This document shows positions 1 to 6,488 of a stretch of DNA of 20,518 bases, piece after piece. This DNA comes from CAISOG01 sp044375625 (GTDB taxonomy: Bacteria > Pseudomonadota > Alphaproteobacteria > CAISOG01). Position 1 is the stretch's first letter; each line of letters begins with the position of its first letter. The stretch is from contig JBILMH010000033.1 of NCBI GenBank assembly GCA_044375625.1, forward strand, positions 1 to 20,518, in the 5' to 3' direction. The notes under the pieces are model-generated. The model had not been told where the DNA came from, ran no database searches, and saw only the letters and a program-made list of their open reading frames with translations. The position numbers were made by a program, and so were the translations under genes.

Positions 1-47
1 CGCACCCGCGCGATTAACTCTTCCGCCAAATCCTTTTCCTGCAACAT
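1..47 (-). CDS. possible N-terminus of a divergent gene, cut by window edge
   Basis: On the - strand an ATG at 47 opens a frame running off the left edge, reading MLQEKDLAEELIARVR. An in-frame stop (TAG, 78-80) lies upstream, so the protein would start near here. The acidic, helix-like composition is plausible for a real N-terminus, but there is no clear Shine-Dalgarno sequence and only 15-16 codons are visible. I do not recognise the product. The other frames in this stretch meet stops quickly. It would be transcribed divergently from lspA. Confidence 0.25.
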   Translation of the reverse strand, partial: MLQEKDLAEELIARV

Positions 48-108
48 GCCGCGCCCAATAAGTTTTGTTGTAAAAGTCTAATAGAAAGGCTCTTAAGAAT
101 CACTCAAT

Positions 109-170
109 TTGCCCCTGAACACTTGATTCTAGAGCGGAAAGCGGCAAAAGTATAGAAACAACAGGGGCAA
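109..170. repeat. 9-bp inverted repeat upstream of lspA
   Basis: TTGCCCCTG at 109-117 is exactly complementary to CAGGGGCAA at 162-170, with a 44-base AT-richer loop. It lies just before the lspA start region and could be a leader-RNA stem or a protein-binding dyad. No T-tract follows, so it does not look like an intrinsic terminator. Confidence 0.35.
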
Positions 171-243
171 TCTGGTGATGTTTGCCGATTTGCCGATTCT
201 GCCCCCCTTGTCTTATTTTTTCTTCCCCCACTCGATACAAACC

Positions 244-801
244 ATGACCACCACCAACCAACCCAGCGCCAAATCCCTATCCAGCACCAACCTTGCCGCC
301 GCCTTGCCCCTGTGCGCCTGGCGCGATATGCGGCTGTGGGTGGCGTTAAGCGTGCTGGCGGTGGATCAGCTGGTTAAGGCGGGGATGAAACAGGCGGTGT
401 TTATACCCGACACCACCATCATGCTGACCAGCTTTTTCAACCTGACCCCCGTCTGGAACCACGGCATCGGCTTTGGCATGTTCAAACAGCATGAGGATTG
501 GGGCGTTTACCTGCTCATCACGGTCGCCCTGGCGCTAAGCCTGTTGGTCTGGATCTGGTCTAGCCGCCAACGGCACGGCCTGACCCGCCTGGCCAGCGCC
601 CTGGTGGTGGGGGGCGCCATCGGCAATGTGGTGGATCGCCTGCGCTTTGGGGCGGTGATGGATTTCCTGGATTTTCATTGGCAAGGCTATCATTGGCCAG
701 CCTTTAACATTGCCGATGCCGCCATCACAATCGGGGTTGCGCTGTTGCTGCTGGCTGGCGTAAAATCGCCCGCACCATCCCCCCCTGCACAGGTAGAATA
801 A
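244..801 (+). CDS. lspA: lipoprotein signal peptidase (signal peptidase II)
   Basis: This is the inner-membrane aspartyl protease that cleaves the signal peptide of diacylglyceryl-modified prolipoproteins just before the lipobox cysteine. The 185-residue product has the LspA layout of four hydrophobic helices, the early motif VDQLVKAGM, the WNHGIGFGMF loop, and the two catalytic aspartates in VVDRLRFG (D131) and NIADAAI (D158). Their 27-residue spacing matches E. coli LspA. I chose the ATG at 244 because the family starts shortly before the first helix. GTG 175 and ATG 178 would add about 23 residues, and an internal ATG at 328 is also possible; no candidate has a clear Shine-Dalgarno. The BamF-like lipoprotein gene follows after one base, so the two are probably co-transcribed. 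An ileS-lspA-DUF3035 order is common in alphaproteobacteria, but ileS is not directly upstream here. Confidence 0.93.
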   Translation: MTTTNQPSAKSLSSTNLAAALPLCAWRDMRLWVALSVLAVDQLVKAGMKQAVFIPDTTIMLTSFFNLTPVWNHGIGFGMFKQHEDWGVYLLITVALALSLLVWIWSSRQRHGLTRLASALVVGGAIGNVVDRLRFGAVMDFLDFHWQGYHWPAFNIADAAITIGVALLLLAGVKSPAPSPPAQVE

Positions 802-802
802 C

Positions 803-1390
803 GTGGCACCCTGGTTAAATTGGACAAATTGGACAAAGCTGGCTGTAATGGCCACCCTGCTGCTGTCATCAGGATTGTTGGTGGGTTGCGATTCCACTAA
901 GGAACAATTGGGCATGACGAAAAAACAGCCCGACGCCTTTGTGGTGTACAGCCGCGCCCCGCTGTCGATGCCGCCCGCCGACTATTTTGACCTGCCCCAA
1001 CCTGGTCAGGCGCCCCGTGTAACAAGCGCCGTTTCGCCCGCCCAATCGGCCACCGTGCAGGATGCCAAGCGGGCATTGGCGGGGAATGCTGCCCCGACCA
1101 CCCCCGCGGCCAGCAAGGCCAATGATGTAACCCGTGTGGAGGTTAGTGCGGCCGAACAAGCCCTTAAGGCCAAAGCGAAAACCAGTCAGGCGCGCCCCGA
1201 TATCCGCGATATGATTGATGAGGAAACACGGGCGCGGCAGGATGATGGCAGCTGGCTGGACACCCTGGACTTCCTGAACAGCCGTCAAAAATCCGAACAA
1301 TTGGATGCTGGCGCCGAACGCAAACGCCTGCAACAGCAGCAGACGGGTCAACAGACGGGTCAACAGCCACCCGCCGCCGCCAAACCCTAA
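803..1390 (+). CDS. DUF3035 / BamF-like outer-membrane lipoprotein
   Basis: The 195-residue product starts at a GTG one base after the lspA stop, which suggests translational coupling. A hydrophobic signal segment ends in a lipobox-like SGLLVGC, so the cysteine should be lipidated; the neighbouring LspA would process it. After it comes a DUF3035-type motif, PDAFVVYSRAPLSMPP, with PADYFDLPQPG. DUF3035 proteins of alphaproteobacteria include BamF, a lipoprotein of the beta-barrel assembly complex. The assignment rests on this motif and on position after lspA. The rest is low-complexity and alanine/glutamine-rich, ending in a short repeat of TGQQ units, so the tail is probably disordered. An outer-membrane assembly role is inferred from the family and not shown by the sequence. 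Confidence 0.7.
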   Translation: MAPWLNWTNWTKLAVMATLLLSSGLLVGCDSTKEQLGMTKKQPDAFVVYSRAPLSMPPADYFDLPQPGQAPRVTSAVSPAQSATVQDAKRALAGNAAPTTPAASKANDVTRVEVSAAEQALKAKAKTSQARPDIRDMIDEETRARQDDGSWLDTLDFLNSRQKSEQLDAGAERKRLQQQQTGQQTGQQPPAAAKP

Positions 1391-1404
1391 GCGGTCTCGC
1401 GGCC

Positions 1405-1422
1405 AAAGCCTCTTAAGGCTTT
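1405..1422. terminator. hairpin between convergent BamF-like gene and recX
   Basis: AAAGCCT and AGGCTTT form a perfect 7-bp stem around the loop CTTA, 15 bases after the stop of the BamF-like gene. No run of T follows on either strand, so terminator activity is uncertain. The 159-bp space between the two convergent genes holds nothing else I can assign apart from the inverted repeat at the recX end. Confidence 0.3.
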
Positions 1423-1524
1423 ATCGCTGCTTGCGCCCCCCTTGCAACCATGCCTGGGGTGCCCCATCTCCTAGGCCAACACAGCCCGCCCGATAGAGTC
1501 AGGCTGGCCGACAACCTGATAGGC

Positions 1525-1578
1525 ATGACCTCTGTTCGATTAGGCGACGTTACCCCAACACCTGTCGGCAGAGGTCAT
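1525..1578. repeat. 10-bp inverted repeat spanning the recX stop codon
   Basis: ATGACCTCTG at 1525-1534 is the exact reverse complement of CAGAGGTCAT at 1569-1578. Flanking GGC and GCC extend the pairing past a one-base bulge. One arm is coding (the YDLC region of recX) and the other is downstream of the stop. It may be a 3'-end stem of the recX message, but the 34-base loop is long and there is no T-tract. Confidence 0.3.
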
Positions 1579-2215
1579 AGCCAAACCCCGCCCGCGCCAT
1601 TTTGGCCAAGTCTTTGGAAAAACGCTGCGCCCGATCCTGTGCATCGCCATAGTTGCCCAGCCTGCGTTTGGCGGCAAAGCGCCGCGCGGCCAGAAATTCG
1701 GGCTCTACCCACTCCCCCTCACCGCCCGCGTCCGTCGCATCCTCCCCCGCCACCCGCTGCGGCGTATCGTACAGCTGCGTCAACGCCTCTTGCACCTGGG
1801 GGGCGGCCAGTTGCCGTTGCAACAGCCAGGCGTTGGCCTGTTGCCGCGATTTGCCGGCGTTAAGGGCGCGTTCTGCGGCGCGCAGGGCAAAGCGTTGATC
1901 GTTGATATAGCCCGCCTGCACCATCTCCGCCACCAACTCAGGAACCTTGGGGCGCAGCTGGTTAAGGCCGTGGCGATTCAGGTAACGCAGCAAGATTTCG
2001 CTTAATTTACCGCTGGTGCTGTCAAATCGCCCCAGGTAATACAGGGCATAATTGCGCAGGCGCACCGCCGCCTTTTCCCAATCCTGCGGCGTCATGGTTG
2101 CATCCGATGGATCTGCATCGCCGCCAGTCGGCGGGCGGCGGTTAAAGCGCTTGGGGCGTGCGTTGTCTTCTGACCGCTTAGGGCGGCGGGGGTAACTGGG
2201 GCTATTCGATGCCAC
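1550..2215 (-). CDS. recX: RecX family regulatory protein
   Basis: RecX binds RecA and its filaments and restrains recombinase activity. The 221-residue protein has a basic, proline-rich N-terminal extension of about 40 residues, then helical RecX modules: RLRNYALYYLGRF near residue 52, LVAEMVQAGYINDQRFA, and KSRQQANAWLLQRQLAAPQV. These are the repeated three-helix units of the family. The start is a GTG at 2215 with a GGTGG stretch just before it, five bases after the upstream lipoprotein stop. An ATG at internal residue 41 (MTPQDWEKA) is an alternative that would drop the extension. It is last in the - strand run from ilvC. recA is not in this window, so the usual recA-recX pairing is absent here. 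Confidence 0.88.
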   Translation of the reverse strand: MASNSPSYPRRPKRSEDNARPKRFNRRPPTGGDADPSDATMTPQDWEKAAVRLRNYALYYLGRFDSTSGKLSEILLRYLNRHGLNQLRPKVPELVAEMVQAGYINDQRFALRAAERALNAGKSRQQANAWLLQRQLAAPQVQEALTQLYDTPQRVAGEDATDAGGEGEWVEPEFLAARRFAAKRRLGNYGDAQDRAQRFSKDLAKMARAGFGYDLCRQVLG

Positions 2216-2220
2216 CCACC

Positions 2221-2853
2221 CTACTCATAGCTGATATAGCGCCGCATATATTGCGCCATATTGTCGGCCAGCACCTTATCCAAATCCGCCATCATCGCCT
2301 TGGTCATGTCGTACCACAACCGCTCCTTATCCAACAAAGACGCGCTTTCCAACACCGTGGCCGAACGGCTAACATGCCCCTCCGCGCTGGCAACCTTAAC
2401 CCCATGCACGTCACGAATTTCTAACACCGCAGACAAATCGCCGTCATAGCGATAGGCCTGTTCATCGGTAAAATCGGCGCGGAACCCCTTTTTGTGCGGC
2501 AAGGCGGTTTCCCGCATGCTGGCCTCAGTGATATTGAACACCAGGGTATCGGGCGACCCCACCTCCTGCCCGCCAATCGGCTGCAAGCGATCCTTCGCCC
2601 ATCGTGCCATGCTGCGCGACAGCGAAACGGGCAGGCGGGTTTCGATATGGCCGTTGTTGTCGGGCAATTCATAGCTGTTGACCACCTGCACATTCGACAG
2701 CAACAGCCGAATCGGCGGCTTATCATCAAAGGTTAAATCGCCATACACAGGCGCGGTTGGCGCGTTGGCACAGCCACTAAGTCCGCCAACCAGACCACCC
2801 AGAATTGCCACCGCAGCGGCAAAATTCCAAAATCCTGACCCAAGTTTGGACAT
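2221..2853 (-). CDS. uncharacterised lipoprotein
   Basis: I do not recognise the family. The 210-residue product has a lipoprotein signal peptide: a hydrophobic stretch at residues 9-25 ending in LSGC, with lipidation expected on Cys28. Because residue +2 is Ala rather than Asp, an outer-membrane destination is plausible. The mature part has no further membrane segment and looks like a mixed alpha/beta periplasmic domain. A GGGGGA ribosome-binding sequence precedes the ATG at 2853. It lies 39 bases after hslO and 5 bases before recX, so it is probably in the same transcript. The small alpha/beta lipoprotein architecture resembles proteins that line the outer membrane, but no function can be read from the sequence. 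Confidence 0.75.
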   Translation of the reverse strand: MSKLGSGFWNFAAAVAILGGLVGGLSGCANAPTAPVYGDLTFDDKPPIRLLLSNVQVVNSYELPDNNGHIETRLPVSLSRSMARWAKDRLQPIGGQEVGSPDTLVFNITEASMRETALPHKKGFRADFTDEQAYRYDGDLSAVLEIRDVHGVKVASAEGHVSRSATVLESASLLDKERLWYDMTKAMMADLDKVLADNMAQYMRRYISYE

Positions 2854-2892
2854 CGCATTCCCCCCGTCATCCTAAAGCGTTAGACGGTAACT

Positions 2893-3813
2893 CTACTCCA
2901 AACTGGCCAAATCCGCAAGTTGGGCTTCGTCAAAGTCATAGGTGCGGCGGCAAAATTCACAAGTCACCGCAATCTTGTGATCCTCGATCAGCTCTTGCAA
3001 CTCCTGTACGGCAATCTGCGCCAGATAGCCCGCCACCCGTTGCCGCGAACAGCTGCACTGATCCATCAGCGGGCGGCTGCCCCCAATGCTTAGGTTGGAT
3101 AGCGGTAACAGGCGCCGCAAAAACGCTTCGGGCGTGCCGGCAAAGGTCAACAACTCCTCCTGCCCCAAGGTGCCAAAACAGGCATCCGCCAGATCCCAAT
3201 TGTCCTCCACGCTGGCCGCATCGCTGTTGTCGTTAATCGCCTGCGGGTTGCTGTTGGCGGGCAGACGTTGCAACAGCAACCCGCGCCCGCGCCAGCCTGG
3301 AACCTCGCTGCCCGATACCGCAATCAACAGGCGGGTTTCCAACTGCGCCGACTGACGGAAATAGGTTAAGGCGGCGGGCAGCAGGCCGTCCCCCGCCAAT
3401 TCCACCACCCCCTGATAGGGCACCTGCTGATTGGCTTGGCGCACCGAAAAGGCCAGATGGCCGTGCCCCAGCAGGGTTGCGCTGTCCGCCTCAGCGGGCA
3501 GGGTGGCCAGCCGATCCTTATCGACCCGCACATAGCCGCGCAACGCCCCCTGGGTCGTCATATCGCCCACCAACAGGCCAACCGCCCCATCGCTGTTGGT
3601 TTGCAGGCTGAACGTCCCCTCAAATTTCAAAATACCGCCCAACAGCGCGGTCAGCACCAGGGTTTCCGCCAACAGTGTATGCACCCGCGGATCCGCACTA
3701 ATCTCACTCTGCCTGCCCAAAATGCCGTTTAGGCTGTTGTCCAACTGCACCAATCGGCCATGCAAACAGCCATCGGCGCTGAAGAAAGATTGAATGGTAT
3801 CCGATTGGCTCAA
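2893..3813 (-). CDS. hslO: redox-regulated chaperone Hsp33
   Basis: Hsp33 is a cytoplasmic holdase activated by oxidative unfolding: four cysteines hold zinc when reduced, then form disulfides under oxidants. The 306-residue length is typical. The C-terminal zinc motif is complete: CSC (Cys253, Cys255) in MDQCSCSRQRV, and CEFC (Cys285, Cys288). The N-terminal substrate-binding core includes GRLVQLDNSL and the LLGGILKFEG region. Translation seems to start at a TTG at 3813, because the frame matches the family N-terminus there and a GGGA sequence lies upstream; rare starts of this kind usually lower expression. folD is 33 bases upstream and the lipoprotein gene 39 bases downstream, so hslO sits inside the - strand run. 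Confidence 0.95.
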   Translation of the reverse strand: MSQSDTIQSFFSADGCLHGRLVQLDNSLNGILGRQSEISADPRVHTLLAETLVLTALLGGILKFEGTFSLQTNSDGAVGLLVGDMTTQGALRGYVRVDKDRLATLPAEADSATLLGHGHLAFSVRQANQQVPYQGVVELAGDGLLPAALTYFRQSAQLETRLLIAVSGSEVPGWRGRGLLLQRLPANSNPQAINDNSDAASVEDNWDLADACFGTLGQEELLTFAGTPEAFLRRLLPLSNLSIGGSRPLMDQCSCSRQRVAGYLAQIAVQELQELIEDHKIAVTCEFCRRTYDFDEAQLADLASLE

Positions 3814-3846
3814 CGAAAATTCCCAAAGATAAAAACGGTTAGGCGG

Positions 3847-4734
3847 CTACAGCGCGCTGGTTAAATTGCGGCGGTAACAGGCGGCCAAATAGGTGTTGTG
3901 CAACAGCATGGCGATCGTCATAGGCCCAACACCCCCCGGCACGGGGGTAATGGCGCTGGCACGCGTCGCCGCCTCATCAAAGGCCACATCGCCAACAATC
4001 CGTGCCTTACCCTGCTCATCGACCAGGCGGTTGATGCCCACATCAATCACCACCGCGCCCGGCTTAATCCAATCGCCGCGCACCATCTCCGCCCGACCAA
4101 CCGCCGCCACCAGAATGTCGGCACTGGCGGCAATCGCCTGCAAATTCTGGCTTTTGGAATGGGCAATGGTCACCGTGCAGTCGGCGTTCAGCAGCAGCAG
4201 CGCCATCGGCCGCCCCACCATCACCGAACGGCCAATAACCACCGCGTTCAACCCCGCCAACTGGGGACGGACGCTGCGGATCAGCTTCATACAGCCCATC
4301 GGAGTGCAGGAAACATAGCGCGGCTGTTGTTGCAGCAGCAGGCCAACACTTAAGGGGTGCAGGCCGTCAACATCCTTCATCGGGTCAATCGCCGCAATCA
4401 CCGCGCCGCTGTCCAAATGGTCGGGCAGGGGCAGTTGCACCAGAATGCCATCGACCAGCGGATCGGCGTTCAGCCGTGCCACCTCTGCCAACAATGCCGC
4501 CTGGCTGATATCGCCTGGCAGGGGGATGGTCACCCCCTCCATCCCGACCGCAATCGCCTGTTTGGCCTTGTTGCGCACGTAAATCTGGCTGGCGGCATGA
4601 TCCCCGACCAGGATAAAGGCCAGGGTTGGGGTCACGCCATGCTGATGCTTCAGCTGGGCAACCTTTTCCGCCAAAATCACCGATTCGGCGGCGGCAATGG
4701 CCTTGCCGTCGATGCGTTGCGCGGTCATCCCCAT
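3847..4734 (-). CDS. folD: bifunctional methylenetetrahydrofolate dehydrogenase / cyclohydrolase
   Basis: FolD interconverts 5,10-methylene-THF, 5,10-methenyl-THF (NADP-linked) and 10-formyl-THF, feeding one-carbon units to purine and formyl-methionine synthesis. The 295 residues show every family signature in order: YVRNKAKQA with the catalytic lysine (Lys56), DGILVQLPLP, PMKDVDGLHP, CTPMGCM, the nucleotide-binding VVIGRSVMVGRPMA, and PVPGGVGPMTIAML near the end. TAGGAG lies six bases before the ATG at 4734, a strong ribosome-binding site that settles the start; a second ATG two codons on would also fit. It follows yggT by 14 bases. Confidence 0.98.
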   Translation of the reverse strand: MGMTAQRIDGKAIAAAESVILAEKVAQLKHQHGVTPTLAFILVGDHAASQIYVRNKAKQAIAVGMEGVTIPLPGDISQAALLAEVARLNADPLVDGILVQLPLPDHLDSGAVIAAIDPMKDVDGLHPLSVGLLLQQQPRYVSCTPMGCMKLIRSVRPQLAGLNAVVIGRSVMVGRPMALLLLNADCTVTIAHSKSQNLQAIAASADILVAAVGRAEMVRGDWIKPGAVVIDVGINRLVDEQGKARIVGDVAFDEAATRASAITPVPGGVGPMTIAMLLHNTYLAACYRRNLTSAL

Positions 4735-4748
4735 CTCAGGCTCCTATC

Positions 4749-5045
4749 CTACCCCGCCAACAAACCAATCAGCAGGTTGCGCAAAAACTGCAAGGCCAAA
4801 ATGGCCAACAATGGCGACAAATCCAACATCGGCTGATGCCCAACCAAGCGGGCAATCACCCAACGAAACGGTCTGTAGAGATACCAGGTCAGCTCCCGCA
4901 GGCCTGCCCCCAGCTGGCGCACCAGCGGATGATAGCTGTTCAACAGGTTAAACTGCACCAACAGCTGCATCACCACGTCGATGATAATCAGCCAGATGGC
5001 CACCCCAATCAGGGCGTCCAAAAATTGCACCAGGGCAGAAATCAT
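4749..5045 (-). CDS. YggT family integral membrane protein
   Basis: This small inner-membrane protein has 98 residues and two hydrophobic segments (about residues 5-30 and 75-96) joined by a conserved loop. The loop holds family hallmarks: NLLNSYHPLVRQL, YLYRPFRWVIARL and a DLSP before the second helix. YggT proteins are widespread; proposals include roles in osmotic tolerance and cell-envelope or division complexes, but no biochemical activity is settled. I start at the ATG at 5045 with AAGG upstream; the adjacent GTG at 5048 would add one residue. It lies 14 bases before folD and 73 bases after ilvC, separated from ilvC by a strong hairpin. Confidence 0.88.
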   Translation of the reverse strand: MISALVQFLDALIGVAIWLIIIDVVMQLLVQFNLLNSYHPLVRQLGAGLRELTWYLYRPFRWVIARLVGHQPMLDLSPLLAILALQFLRNLLIGLLAG

Positions 5046-5078
5046 CACAAAACCTTACTTGTTAACGGTTAGAGACAT

Positions 5079-5114
5079 GGGGCTTAACGCTGAGGGGGGC
5101 AGTGTTAAGCCCCC
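5079..5114 (-). terminator. GC-rich hairpin(s) between ilvC and yggT
   Basis: GGGGCTTAAC (5079-5088) pairs perfectly with GTTAAGCCCC (5104-5113) across a 15-base loop. A competing stem uses GGGGGC (5095-5100) and GCCCCC (5109-5114). The two share bases, so they exclude each other. The block starts a few bases after the ilvC stop on the - strand. No T-tract follows, so it may be a weak or factor-assisted terminator, an mRNA 3'-end stabiliser, or a processing site that sets ilvC apart from yggT-folD. Confidence 0.45.
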
Positions 5115-5118
5115 GCCA

Positions 5119-6168
5119 CTAGCCAGCCTTTTTGACCGCCTCAGGCATTGGCACAACCTGGGCATTATCGCCCGCCTTAGTCTGCAACCACGGCATCATG
5201 GCACGCAGCCGTGCCCCGACCTCCTCAATCGGATGGGCAGCTTGGCGACGGCGAATAGCCTTAAAGCTGGGCTGGCCAACCTGATTTTCCTGCATCCAAT
5301 CGCGGGCAAATTTGCCCTCTTGAATCTCGGTCAGGACTTTGCGCATTTCCGCCTTGGTCGTGTCGGTAATCAACCGTTCGCCGACCGTGTAATCGCCATA
5401 TTCCGCCGTGTTGGAGATGGAGTAGCGCATCAGGTTAAAGCCACCGCTGTACAACAGATCCACAATCAGCTTCAGCTCATGCAAACATTCAAAATAGGCC
5501 ATTTCGGGTTGATAGCCAGCCTCAACCAGGGTTTCAAACCCTGCCTTAACCAGGGCAGAAACGCCGCCGCACAACACCGCCTGCTCCCCGAACAAATCGG
5601 TTTCGCATTCCTCGGCAAAGCTGGTCTGCAAAATGCCTGCCCGCCCACCGCCAATCAGGGAAGCATAGGACAGGGCGTTGGCCTTAGCGTTACCGCTGGC
5701 ATCCTGCGCCACCGCGATTAAGCATGGCACGCCCTTACCCGCCTGATACTCACTGCGCACCAGATGGCCAGGGCCCTTGGGGGCAACCATCGCCACATCC
5801 AAATCGCTACGCGGCTGAATCAAATTGAAATGAATGTTAAAGCCATGGGCGAACAACAGCGTCGCCCCTTTTGGCAATTTGTCGTGCAAAACATCCTGAT
5901 ACAACGCCCGTTGGGTTTCATCGGGGATCAGCACCATGATCACATCAGCCTCTGGCGCGGCCTCCTCCACCGTTTTGACGGTCAGGCCAGCCGCCCGCGC
6001 CTTTTCACGGCTTTTGGAATCAGCGGGCAGGGCGACCGTAACGCTTTTGACCCCACTGTCATGCAGGTTTAGGGCGTGGGCATGCCCCTGGCTTCCATAG
6101 CCAACAATCACCACCCGCTTATTCTTAATCAGGCTGGTATCACAATCCTTATCATAAAAGCTTTGCAT
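5119..6168 (-). CDS. ilvC: ketol-acid reductoisomerase
   Basis: IlvC carries out the Mg2+- and NADPH-dependent isomerisation and reduction of acetolactate and acetohydroxybutyrate in valine, leucine and isoleucine synthesis. The 349-residue product is a class I (short) enzyme. Visible motifs are the nucleotide fold VIVGYGSQGHAHALNL, PKGPGHLVRSEYQAGKGVP, the metal-site segment ETDLFGEQAVLCGG, and ECLHELKLIVDLLYSGG with SISNTAEYGDY. I start at the ATG at 6168 (MQSFYDKD) to match the family; ATGs at 6171 and 6186 are in frame, but GAGG lies between the latter and the chosen start, fitting a ribosome-binding site. It opens the - strand run, behind a recognisable promoter. Confidence 0.98.
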   Translation of the reverse strand: MQSFYDKDCDTSLIKNKRVVIVGYGSQGHAHALNLHDSGVKSVTVALPADSKSREKARAAGLTVKTVEEAAPEADVIMVLIPDETQRALYQDVLHDKLPKGATLLFAHGFNIHFNLIQPRSDLDVAMVAPKGPGHLVRSEYQAGKGVPCLIAVAQDASGNAKANALSYASLIGGGRAGILQTSFAEECETDLFGEQAVLCGGVSALVKAGFETLVEAGYQPEMAYFECLHELKLIVDLLYSGGFNLMRYSISNTAEYGDYTVGERLITDTTKAEMRKVLTEIQEGKFARDWMQENQVGQPSFKAIRRRQAAHPIEEVGARLRAMMPWLQTKAGDNAQVVPMPEAVKKAG

Positions 6169-6208
6169 CATTTGGGGTAACCTCATCGTACATGTGCGCC
6201 AAAAAGGC

Positions 6209-6236
6209 AGTATAACGATGGATTAAAACGTCGCAA
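6209..6236 (-). promoter_or_regulatory. sigma70-like promoter for ilvC
   Basis: On the - strand TTGCGA (6231-6236) and TATACT (6209-6214) are separated by 16 bases. The -10 matches the consensus at five of six positions and the -35 at four. Transcription would begin near 6202, giving a leader of about 30 bases before the ilvC start. It lies left of the direct repeat at 6288, so the insert does not interrupt it. Confidence 0.55.
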
Positions 6237-6287
6237 CCCCACTGTCGGAATTTGGAGGCGGGATTTTGCCTTACCCAATGCGATGCG

Positions 6288-6323
6288 GCCGCGAATAGGA
6301 CTATTTCAAAAACAGGGGGTAGG
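6288..6323 (-). repeat. displaced copy of the ilvA 3' end (left repeat)
   Basis: These 36 bases are identical to 7236-7271, where they encode the last residues of IlvA (YPLFLK), its TAG stop and the next bases. Here the sequence has no ilvA in front of it: on the - strand it is preceded by unrelated DNA reading GCTACCTACC. It lies between the ilvC promoter region and the tRNA-like sequence. Of the gene-free stretch 6169-6488, the rest outside the promoter, this repeat and the tRNA-like sequence shows nothing further. Confidence 0.85.
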
Positions 6324-6366
6324 TAGCAAAATCGTGCCTGGTACCGTCCGCCCAGCTGATGAAGGT

Positions 6367-6451
6367 GGCCGAGTGGCCGAGTGGTCGATGGCGTACGCCT
6401 GGAAAATGTGTATATTCAAAAGGTATCACGGGTTTGAATCCCGCTCTCCCA
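6367..6451 (+). tRNA. tRNA-Ser(GGA)-like sequence, apparently degenerate
   Basis: Recognisable parts are the D-arm start TGGCCGAGTGGTCGATGG, an anticodon loop CTGGAAA (anticodon GGA, serine), a long variable arm ATATT-CAAAA-GGTAT as expected for serine tRNA, and a T-arm CGGG-TTTGAAT-CCCG. Several features depart from a healthy tRNA. CCGAGTGG is duplicated in tandem at the 5' side, so the acceptor strand is either GGCCGAG or AT-rich sequence further left, and neither pairs fully with CTCTCCC. The anticodon stem has a C-A mismatch at its base, the T-loop has T for the usual C56, and the position below the T-stem is an A-C mismatch. CCA is not encoded. It may be a pseudogene or a weakly functional tRNA; the boundaries depend on which D-arm copy is used. 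Confidence 0.6.
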
Positions 6452-6488
6452 GAGAAAATTTTAAGACGGGTCAATAGCGAGGCAAAAT

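Noticed and set aside
175..243. Upstream starts (GTG 175, ATG 178) for lspA
   Set aside because: They add about 23 residues of no family similarity. ATG 244 already leaves a long N-terminus, though this choice remains uncertain.
1405..1422. Strong intrinsic terminator between the BamF-like gene and recX
   Set aside because: The 7-bp stem is perfect but no T-tract follows on either strand; kept only as a low-confidence hairpin.
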